From NCBI GenBank assembly GCA_004335635.1, contig QAXH01006187.1, forward strand, positions 1 to 44,430: 44,430 nt of DNA, written 5' to 3'. The translations under genes were made by a program, and so were the position numbers. Below are positions 20,801-29,184 of this stretch, one piece after another. The stretch is from Chloromonas sp. AAM2. Its lineage: Eukaryota; Chlorophyta; Chlorophyceae; Chlamydomonadales; Chlamydomonadaceae. Under the pieces are notes generated by a model. It was not told the origin of the DNA. It did no database searches and saw only the letters and a list, made by a program, of their open reading frames with translations. The number at the start of each line of letters is the position of its first letter. The stretch's first letter is position 1.

Positions 20801-21273
20801 ATGGTTCTGTTCTCTTCCTCGGCTGCGCTGGTTGGGTTTGTGGTGCTGGGACGGCTCAATGTGCCCTACAGCCTGGTGCTGGGCGGCGTGTCTGGCTTTG
20901 CGTCCATACTGGGGGTGGTCATCGTATCAGATCTGGTGAGCCAACTGCGCATCAGATCCTCGTTGCAATTCGCTCAGTGTCAGGGCTGAGTAGCTACACT
21001 GCCTTAGCCAGATATCACCCTTCTGGAAAAATGCCTTAGCAACCAATGCGCCAGGTCTCTGGACAGTCCGATTTATTGTTGCTTTGCGTGATATAAACTC
21101 TGTCTGTATGTATGTTGCAGATCCGTCGCACGGGCCGTGTGTCGCTGGTGGTGTTTTCCCTGTCGTTGGTCATGGTCACGGCTCTGGCCTGCATTGCAGC
21201 GTTCGGCGCACTGACCATGATAGACACGTTCACAACTGGACAGGACATAGGCTTCACAGACCTCTGCGCCTGA
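14849..21273 (+). CDS. TauE/SafE (TSUP) family anion exporter
   Basis: Polytopic membrane protein of the sulfite exporter TauE/SafE family, which moves small organo-sulfur or carboxylate anions; the substrate here is unknown. Exons: 14849-14941, 15063-15090, 15218-15268, 15991-16142, 16529-16636, 16775-17646, 17989-18097, 18258-19229, 19647-20336, 20777-20935, 21121-21273; all phases agree, giving about 1,128 residues. The first half has VGSLANSAGVGGGAIFIPIL and GVLLNTIFPPWLITILLL. The second half has the repeat GGLLGLGGGMLIGPLLLELG, then ATSSLMVLFSSSAALVGF. Plant homologues are about 450-500 residues; the excess lies in two hydrophilic inserts. The start is uncertain: ATG 14849 is minimal and in-frame ATG 14734 would add 38 residues. 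No signal peptide or plastid transit peptide is obvious. Confidence 0.92.
15063..16636 (+). other. First TauE/SafE repeat of the TSUP gene (four exons)
   Basis: Exon 15063-15090 (VGSLANSAG) joins exon 15218-15268 to give the Gly-rich VGGGAIFIPILQALIGF re-entrant motif. Exon 15991-16142 gives GLKDATAVSQAMITAGSIVS and PLVNFPVALALTPAVL. Exon 16529-16636 gives AGVAVGVLLNTIFPPWLITI and the following membrane span. This order matches the first half of plant TauE/SafE proteins (GGVGGGGIFVP, D-K-STALS, DYDLALLFQPMLMLGISIGV). The 28-nt exon is a true microexon supported by motif continuity on both sides. Confidence 0.92.
15806..15986. repeat. Pyrimidine-rich CCCATG minisatellite ending at a splice acceptor
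   Basis: About 180 bp built from CCCATG, CCCCTGCC and CCCCTCCTTC words, with no long purine run on the plus strand. It fills the 3' end of the intron 15269-15990 and ends directly at the acceptor TCCTGCCCAG at 15990, so it forms that intron's polypyrimidine tract. Open frames on both strands here (His/Ala/Pro on plus, Gly/His/Met on minus) are artefacts of the repeat. Confidence 0.9.
16775..19229 (+). other. Giant hydrophilic loop between the two TSUP halves (three exons)
   Basis: Exons 16775-17646, 17989-18097 and 18258-19229 encode about 650 residues, where plant homologues have a short cytosolic loop. It starts ARLLWKAETRARQAQRTL (plant equivalents also have a Lys/Trp/Glu helix here), becomes Ser/Gly/Ala/Pro-rich and probably disordered, and ends with a helix-rich IIAAMAVTWAAFAGLQ membrane span. 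Joining 17646 to 17989 gives LSRRSKWRTHMFVIGELG. Its role is unknown; regulation or scaffolding is a guess. Exon 18258-19229 contains an in-frame 24-nt GT-AG segment (19071-19094). Confidence 0.85.
18218..18256. repeat. (CTCA)n/(CCCA)n tract at a splice acceptor
   Basis: ACTCACTCACTC repeats pass into CCCACCCACCCACAG directly at the acceptor of exon 18258-19229. As with the minisatellite at 15806-15986, simple pyrimidine-rich DNA serves as the polypyrimidine tract. Confidence 0.9.
19647..21273 (+). other. Second TauE/SafE repeat and C-terminus of the TSUP gene
   Basis: Exon 19647-20336 starts with a membrane span (GGYWALLAGQLLLMLGVSI), then carries a second hydrophilic insert of about 150 residues, Pro/Ser/Gln-rich, and ends with the family motif GLLGLGGGMLIGPLLLELGA plus HPQ. 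Exon 20777-20935 adds ASAATSSLMVLFSSSAALVG and NVPYSLVLGGVSGFASILG. Exon 21121-21273 gives the last span and stops TGA 21271-21273. The match to plant LGLGGG-ILGPLLLE-G-HPQV-AATS is near continuous across the 20336/20777 junction. Confidence 0.92.
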
Positions 21274-21486
21274 GCCTGTGAACCTGCGAGTCGCTGCTGG
21301 CACAGCAGCGGGCTGCTCGTGTCCATATAGCTGCAGGGATCAGTATGAGGGTGGGCTCGATGAGGCAACCTGCTTGCCTCAACCCCACTGGTTAAACGGC
21401 AGTGGGCCACTTACCTAGTCAGCAGGAGTAGTTGTGCTGTATACACTTGTATACCCCTTGCCGCCTTTGTGTGCCTCGTCCTGTTT

Positions 21487-21545
21487 CCTTGCTCAGGGTA
21501 GGCAGGGCGATGCCCCTCCTGTGCCATGCCTCTGAGGACGTAAAC
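21487..21545 (+). repeat. R1 repeat, diverged copy
   Basis: GCTCAGGGTAGGCAGGGCGA followed by TGCCCCTCCTGTGCC and CTCTGAGGACG. It is the same order of words as R1 at 1981-2055 with deletions and substitutions. Confidence 0.6.
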
Positions 21546-21751
21546 AGGTAGAGCACATACATATTTTCAGAAGGTATCAGTGGGGGTCACAGATCCGCTA
21601 CAGACTGCTCAGATGGCTCACAGATGTTGGGATCTACACAGATGTCAGGGATACATATCTGCCACATCTGAAACCTCACAGATGTGGGCTTGGCAGAGGT
21701 CTCAGATATCTGTGAATGGTCCCAGAATGGTGCCATGCCCTTTTCTTGCCC

Positions 21752-21756
21752 TGTAA
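21752..21756 (+). terminator. Possible TGTAA polyadenylation signal of the TSUP gene
   Basis: TGTAA is the usual green-algal polyadenylation signal. This is the first plus-strand copy I see after the stop at 21273, about 480 bases downstream. It borders the word array at 21755-21905, so chance occurrence is possible. Confidence 0.3.
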
Positions 21757-21905
21757 TGCATCTGGCACATCTGGCATCTGTGAGCCACAGCCCTGTATTT
21801 GCACCAGTGACATCTGGCATCTGGAACATCTGGCATCTGTGAGCCAGAGCCCTGTCCTAGCACTCGTCACATCTGGCATCTGGGATCTCTGGCATCTTGG
21901 CAACC
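21755..21905. repeat. Array of CATCTGGCATCTG words
   Basis: Two imperfect units of about 60 bp, each containing CATCTGGCATCTGTGAGCCA, then a GCCCTGT tail and a further CATCTGGCATCTG. The core word is the reverse complement of the core in the array at 22147-22340. Confidence 0.85.
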
Positions 21906-22146
21906 ACTCACCACAACCACATCTACCCATCTCAACAGCTGCCGTCCGCTAGCTATAACAGCATCCCACCAACCGCATTCACAATTATGTGGTACGATCG
22001 TATAGTGTAGGGTGGGGTAGGACACTTTGCTTTGCTTTTGTGCTGTTGTTATGATGGCTCTAGGATATGTGCAGCCGTATAGCAGAAGCGTGGGCTGAAC
22101 CTCAATGCAACCATGCAGCCATGCAGATTACCTGCGTCACACGTTA

Positions 22147-22340
22147 CACTCACAGATGCCAGATTTGCCAGATGCCAGATGTCCCCAAGCGTTAGAGACA
22201 GGAAGTGAAGAGCTCACAGATACCAGATGTGCCAGATGCCAGATGCCCCCATATCGCTAGAGACAGGAAGTGAAGAGCTCACAGATGCCAGATGTGCCAG
22301 ATGCCAGATGTCCCTAAGCGCTAGAAACAGGAGGTGAACA
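22147..22340. repeat. Array of CAGATGCCAGATG words, three units
   Basis: Three units of about 63-65 bp: CTCACAGATGCCAGATTTGC, a second CAGATGCCAGATG, a linker ending in a CGCTAGAGACAGGAAGTGAA-type segment, then the next unit. Divergence between units is low. It is inverted relative to the array at 21755-21905. Confidence 0.9.
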
Positions 22341-22602
22341 GGTTGCGGGGCTTACAGATGATACAGTACATCTGCAGGTTACATCTGTGGCCTGTGTGAC
22401 TTCTGAATTCTGTGAGGATCTGTAGTAGATCTGTATATACCAGTGGTACTTTCTCCATACTTTGTATGCAAGATCCTAGTGAACTGGCGCGCTGCATTCA
22501 TGCGTGTTCTCAAACTATTGATACTGTCGACAGTTGGACTCCGTTATCTACTGGTGCGGGGCTTTACCGTTGTGCAGCGCCTCTCGTTAATCCTCGTGTT
22601 CG

Positions 22603-22635
22603 ACCCGCCCAAGCCATACTATGGCTTGGGCGGGT
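22603..22635. repeat. Perfect 16-bp palindrome with a one-base centre
   Basis: Arm 22603-22618 (ACCCGCCCAAGCCATA) is the exact reverse complement of 22620-22635, separated only by C at 22619. Such a structure would extrude as a cruciform or fold into a tight RNA hairpin. It stands alone in the intergenic region. Confidence 0.9.
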
Positions 22636-23333
22636 GTGGCAAACAGCAACTATGGGTGTGGCATCGCCCCACAGTAATGGCATGGGAAGGCCAGTTTGTG
22701 CTACGTCAGCCTTTACACTTGTTACACACCATGGACACTTAAAAGCGCATGCCGCTCATGTGACATGTAAAGGCGCCACTTCATATGGTACGTACGCACT
22801 CCCATCAAATGCAATCCATCAAATGCAATCCATGGAAGGCAGATCCGATCAGAAGTCATCCCTTATTTTCCAATGGTGCAATCGCCTTGCCAGTCCCATG
22901 CGATTACAGTTGATTGGTTCTTGCTCATCAGTGCGTGGCTGCACTGTCCTGGGCTGTGCCCCCGGCGGCTGTGGCAGTATACACGCAGCCAGTAATTGTT
23001 CAGCACTTACTTTGCCCGTACTATATGTACCTCGTACTTATTGCGGCATGACCAGGCAAGCAACCAGTAGGGCTGAGTCCCTTTCAGGACACAGCATCAA
23101 CTTGCACAGGGAAAGTAAGCAAGTGCGAACGAGCGCCGCCGCCAATGAGGTGGATCAACAGAAAAAGGGCAGAAAAGATCACTCAACCTGACCAACAAGT
23201 CAATTGGTTCATTGGCTTATTGTATTGACACAGCTTCAGCTGGCAAGAGCAGCACTTGGCCCGCAAGACTTGAATGCAAGGGGCACCGCATCCACATGCT
23301 CGTGACACGCAGTCATACTAGTTGATCAAAATA

Positions 23334-23527
23334 CTAGTTGATCAAACGACTGCTGCGAGCACTAGCACTGCGAGCACTGGCACGGCTACCACTGCGCACA
23401 GAGGCAGAGGACATACGAGTTGCCTGGCCCTCCTGGCCTGCCTTGATCTGCCACTCAGCCCTGGTGAGTGAGCCTTGAGAGGAGACGGTCGGCTTTTGGG
23501 CATCCAGGCTCATCTTGTCTTCTATGG
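23334..23527 (-). other. Possible alternative terminal exon of the PKD2-like gene
   Basis: If the last exon used the donor GTGAGG at 23722 in place of reading to its stop, it would join in phase to the acceptor TATACAG before 23527 and continue PIEDKMSLDAQKPTVSSQ, then a Ser/Arg/Ala tail (RSGSRASARSASARSS), stopping at 23334. That adds about 63 residues. The intron would contain an R1 copy and the 30-N gap, so it cannot be settled from this sequence. The reading frame is more protein-like than random. Confidence 0.4.
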
Positions 23528-23532
23528 CTGTA

Positions 23533-23599
23533 TATGTATTTACACCAGGGAAGCCGTCAGAGGACACGGAACGGGATGGGCACCGCCCTGGCCTACCCT
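23533..23599 (-). repeat. R1 repeat beside the assembly gap
   Basis: Near-exact reverse-strand copy of 1981-2055, including CCCATCCCGTTCCGTGTCCT. It is cut at its 5' end by the N run, consistent with an assembly break caused by a multicopy repeat. Confidence 0.9.
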
Positions 23600-23629
23600 N
23601 NNNNNNNNNNNNNNNNNNNNNNNNNNNNN
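23600..23629. other. Assembly gap (30 N)
   Basis: Thirty undetermined bases. True length unknown. It falls just after (in transcript sense) the stop codon of the modelled PKD2-like gene. Confidence 0.99.
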
Positions 23630-23696
23630 ACAAAGCAGGCAAGGCAGGCCAACCCAAAGCAAAACAGGACGGGGCCGCAAAAGTCAAGGCCAAAGA

Positions 23697-26600
23697 CTAG
23701 ATGGCTTTGGTCAGAGCCTCACGGAGCTCAATGATCTTCAAGTCCATGTCGTCCTGCAAACAAAGCAGCAGTGTTACTTGCAGTGCGTGCGCAGACATGA
23801 TGAGCCTGAGGCCAGTCAGCCTGGTAGTGTCCAGTACAAGAGATGTACTGGACACTACCAGGCCGTTTGTTGCTACCTCAGTTTGTTGCTACCAGGCCGT
23901 TTGTAGCTGGCAGCTTGTTCTACCTGACTGCAACATCGCGCCTCCTATGCGTTGCCCTAGATTTGTGCCTCACGACAATATATCGACAATACCCTTAGCC
24001 CTTACCAGGTCTGTGTTCCAGTCATCGTCTTTGAGTAGCATGGCGCTGTACACCTCCCAGATCCAGGGTGTGTAGTAGGCAGCCACCTGCATGACGTTGA
24101 CAGTGCATGCATCACACGTCTTATGATGCAAGGTCCCCTCATCCTTCTTACCCGATGGCACAACTGTGGCCGTACCTTTGCAGTGAAGTTGTCTGTACGT
24201 AATGTGCTTCTGTTTTAAACAAAACAATCAACCAATTCTTGCAGTTGAATGTATTTCCAAACCATATACTCAGTGGTTGAAGTGCAACCCATTGAGATAT
24301 AGGTTCAGCCAGTAAATCTGCGGACCTGTGCAAGCACAGTGGAGTGGGTGCGCGCCCGTGCACTTGCCATGTCGTCCTAGCCACTGCCGGCCCAACCCCT
24401 GTCAGCCATCCTAGCCACTGCCAGACCCTAACACGGTTGCCATCTTGGGCCCAGACTTTGTTTCCCGTCCGTTGTTTCTAGCTGCGCCTTCTCAACCCAT
24501 GCCTGACAGCCTTCGGCAGTACGCCTTTGTTTGCCCACAGTGCTTTGACTTCTGTGTTCTTTGCGCTTTGCGCCTTGAAGTTGCCTTCACTTGCTCAGGA
24601 CGGCATCCAGCCTCGTCTCTTGCATGGCTTGCTAGCGTTCGCGCTCGGTGCAGTTGAGCACCCCTGATGTGATCAATATCTATATAGCAAGAAACGAGGC
24701 TATATATTTATCTGCTCTATCACTATACTTGCCATACAATACCATGGATCCTCAGTGTGGCCGCAGTGTGGTATCTGAGTGCCAATAGCATTGAACACTG
24801 TCGTACCTTGTGTTGGTTCCAGACGTCGAGTGTGCTGCGTCTCCTCAAGAGGGGCCGGAACATCAGCAGGGGCCGCATGTACTCAGAGAATCTTTGGCCC
24901 AGGTTCAGACTGGCTCGCAAAGCAGTCGCTCCTGCCTGAAAACGATGAACAAAGCGGTTGTGTTTGTTGTCGTGTTTTGCAGCAACCATATTCCTCGCAC
25001 ACACTTGGTCGCCCGTCACACTCTCTTTCTCCGGCCCACTGCTCTGCTCGCAAGTCGTTCGGCATCAAGTAATTGAGAACACGTGATTGGTGGTGTATGG
25101 ACCCATAGCCCTTACTGTCCCAGATAGATTGCCTGCCTGCCACCCACCACAAACACGGACGCGCAGTTGCGCATGTAGAGATCTCCCTTGTCCGCGGGCT
25201 GTCGACGTTGAGTGCGCTTCGCGTCCACCTGCCTCCAGGCGTCCGTCACTGCGCTCCACCAAGCACGCAGGTCCTGCAAGCGTGCTGACCACGAAGGCCC
25301 AGGCTCGCCACCACCCGCACGCCAAACTTGACGCTCGTCTTCCATGCTCGCATCTGCACTGTAGTCGAAATGGCCCCAGGCTGGCTGCGCCTTGTCGTGT
25401 AACTTTGCAACTGTGCTCTTGCCACCCTCCAGGTCTTCAAAAGCTTTGATCATCTGCTCGTCAGCCCCGTGCAGCTCTCCCCTGCAAGCCATGATGGAAA
25501 AGAAGACTCACTCCGCAGACGCCCATCCCACTCTCCTACTGCCATGCACAAACAAGCTGTGATTTTGCAGGAAGATTCGCATGCAGCATGGCAAAGGTTG
25601 ACTCAATGACTATTACCTTGCGGCCAAATCGCACATCACATCGTCAAGATCATCAAACGCCGCCTGCAGCGCCGCTGACAAAGTTAGGTGATCCTGGTGA
25701 TCCAGCACCAAGCCTTCCACGGTCGCCGGACCACTGCTAGTGGCAACTTGAGCCTCGTTGTGGGTTGAACGAGTCAATAGATCCTACAAAAGACGGAGAA
25801 GTGCGACCAATGACCAACCAAAAATGTGTGTGAAGTCGCGAGCGAACGTTGGCAGTATGCAAGCATCGATGTACGTCACAACAGACGTGCAAGATTGTTG
25901 ATGGAAAGAAGAGATGGCGTGAAGACGCGCACCTCTCCAGACTTCAAATCTGCAGCCGTCGGGGCCTGAACCTGCAAGGCACTCTCCGCTTGGCTGTCCT
26001 TTGCCACAGGGTGGCTGTCCTGAGGAAGGCCCGCACACCCTGATGCTGCCAGACCGATCATGAAGGCCGTGAACTGTCCGCGGCTCATGGCTGTGTCGAT
26101 GGTCCCTGCAACCCAGACGGACATCACTTGCTTCAGCTGACGACTGGACTCATGTTACTAGGTCGAATGAATTGATGGAATGGAGCAACTCAGCCTACCA
26201 AGGCCAGGCTTACAGCCTGTTGGCATCGCCTTCGTAGCATATGTGCTACGCAGCACTCAGTGCTCGTTCTGCACAGACTCACAGCCAATCTCAGTGAATG
26301 CGCATGGGCTGAGCCGGACTCACACTTGTGTGCAGGCAGCTGCGGCTTGTGTCGTTTGTTTACGGCAGCCGCAGACGTCAGTGCCTCTTCCACCACCTCG
26401 GCGTCCTCCCAGGGGGATCGTGCGCACAGGCTCTGGCTGGCAGCATCTGCACACATGATGGTACCAGCAATCTCAGTCACACTGCTTGCCAAACAAAGGC
26501 CGAATGCATGTTGGAAAGGGCCACAGATAGGTGGCACTTGAGCTGTTGAGTACGCACAACTCATTACGAAATTGAGTTGACTGACCCACCCTGAAAGTAT

Positions 26601-29142
26601 GATACCAGGATGCGTGTCTGCGGCAGTAGGGCTAGGCTCCAGCGTGCGAACACCCTGCACATGTGGGGCACACAAATCTGTGTGAGAAGGTCTTGTACAG
26701 CTTTGTAAACAACCGGCTCAAACAATCTTCGGACAGCAGCAGAAAATCTTAACCGTCCGCAACCAGAACCTTCTGGCAAAGCAAGCCATATGACTCTGGG
26801 CAAGAGTGGCCACATCCCAACCCGTTGGGAGGACTTACTTGGCTACTCTCATCGATACCCAGGGGTAGCTCGTGGTGTAGCGGAACTCATGTGACGCCTG
26901 ATGAGGGTCCATATTCATTTCCTCGGACACCAAACTGACCCTGCAGCATGAAACCAGTGCCCACGCATGTAATGCACTCCAACCAATGCATTCCACCCTG
27001 AACACTCCTCATGGTGATTACCGATTCAAGTTGGACTCAGGGATCAGGGCAAGTCAGGGCGGTGCACATCCCGTTCCTTGTCCTTAGACTGCTTCCCTGA
27101 TGTAACAAATCAATCAGGTAATCACAGACGTATGGCAAACTGATGGCAGTTGATGGTAGTGAGTTCGTAGTAGCAACAACAGCGGCACTTACCACGACTG
27201 CACAAATCGCTCCTCCGGCCATCTCTGCAGCACCACCCGGCGCATCCAGTAGCACGAGAACACGAGGCGCAGCCACACGAGGTACACCAGGGTGAACTCG
27301 ACAGGGCCCTCCCGGCGCTTGGCCTCGTCATAGGAATTGGAAACGATAGCAATCACAATGTTCTGCACGTTGCAGTGCGCGATTATGGGGATGACCTCGT
27401 TTACTTTGATGGCATGCCCCATGTCCCACCCAATTCCATCTCTCCACTTCTTAGCCTGAGGAACCAGGCAGCCAGCGCTGTCATGCAACTTCCATTTCAG
27501 TCTGGACTTTCAAATGAGGAGGTATATATGCCAGGTCGGGGGGTCCAGAATGATACAAACCATCTTGGAGCAGGTTAAGCTGATCATGGGCCAACCCACC
27601 AGTGCAATGGTGCTGAGCACGGCGACATTGACCCAGAACAGGGCAATGATGATGGGCGACCAGGCGCCCAGGCCCTTATTGCCGGCAACAAACGTCTGCG
27701 GTGTAGCATCAGGTTTGTCAAGCAAAATCATCAGAGGTTGGCTGACTGGTGAACTGTAAGTAGGAGGGGGTGTAGAAGCAAGTGTACATCACATGATGTA
27801 GGTGGCCCAATACATGCAGGCCATCAGAGTTTTAGTGGAAGACAAGCTGGTGCAATGATAGGCAAACGCTTGGTGATGCAACTTACGTCGTAGTCCATAA
27901 CTCCGAAGGTCAGCAGAGCCATGCTGTTGATCCCATCCAATCGATCGGCGAACCTGGCATTGCCACCTGACACCTGTGAAGGATGCATGGTGTGACTGGA
28001 TTGATTCCCACCGACTTGGCAGAGACAAGTATGCTAGCGGCTTGAATATACATATATCACAGCAGGGACAATGTCCACATGCATTGAGCACGAACGCTAG
28101 CAAGCCATGCAAGGGACGAGACGGAACACAACTCTGACCAACCAAGAGCAACAGATTGGCGGTGAGTTCTATAGAAATCAAGTTCTATATAGAGAGATTA
28201 TAGCAATGGGCAGGAGGTACGTACCTGGAAGCACATGATGACCACTGATGCCAACACAATCATTACGTAAACAAACCAGATGGCAAAGTCCTTGATCGCC
28301 CTCCAAGCGCTGACAAAGAGGTTATAGTAGATGCGCATTCCTGCGAACAAACACGAATCACGCAGGTCTGAACGGCCCTTTTTGATTTCTCACTGGCTCG
28401 TTTAACGGGCATGAGTTTCTGGGTCGCAGCTTGCTTATGACGTTTAAGGGCACCAAGTGCAAACTTGCCCCTCCGTGAATTGAAAGTGACTCGAGAACGT
28501 CGAGGGATATGTGTGCGTCGACCATTGAAAGCGCGCTGTTCAAGTCAACCAGGCCAATTCATTGGTGATCCCTCGCACGTCACGGCAGCGCCGTTTGATC
28601 CCATGGTACTAGACAGGAAGGATATGGCCACAGACAGCATGCAACGGCAGCAAGTTTGAAATCTGGCCCTGGACAGCTACGCCAGAGTGGAAGATTATCA
28701 GATCTGTCTGCGTGCGATTCCAATTAGAGCATCACGTATGTTAACCCAGGCTATGAGGGCTATGACGAGGTTAGGAAAGGCCAAGGTTATGTTCATGCGG
28801 TACACGGCGTGTTTCACAATTGAAAAAATCTCAACTCAACCAGAAAAAACTCAACTCAACCACAACTCAAACAAACTTGAAAGCGTCTGTGCAATGCAAT
28901 GCAAATGCATTATGTCCAAAACAAACATTTCCACATTTTGGAACATTACTGGGAAATTTAGGAAGCCACAACGAAACTACATGCTGCTCTGCTGCTTGGC
29001 AGCAACTTGCTCTCTGGCGTCCTTGGAGGTCTTGTGCTCTGTTGCGAGCAAGACCCTGTCCCCTGGGTATGCGTAGTACTTCGACGTTTACAACGTTTAC
29101 CACAACATGCAATGTTCACCCCGATGTTCACCCCATGTGCGG

Positions 29143-29184
<42 letters not shown>

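Larger units (their letters stand above)
21274..23333. other. Convergent intergenic region with word arrays
   Basis: Between the plus-strand TSUP gene and the minus-strand PKD2-like gene. It holds an R1 copy (21487-21545), two clusters of CATCTGGCATCTG/CAGATGCCAGATG words (21755-21905 and 22147-22340) and a near-perfect palindrome at 22603-22635. A 259-codon plus-strand open frame (22412-23191) has no recognisable family and runs through the palindrome; I do not call it a gene. Confidence 0.6.

Noticed and set aside
22412..23191. 259-codon plus-strand open frame
   Set aside because: No recognisable domain, composition like random translation, runs through a palindrome, and lacks codon-quality contrast with the other frames. 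Length alone is weak evidence in this GC range.
23634..23700. Lys/Ala-rich plus-strand peptide (KAGKAGQPKAKQDGAAK)
   Set aside because: It adjoins the N gap and overlaps the antisense end of the PKD2-like gene. Too short and unanchored to call.
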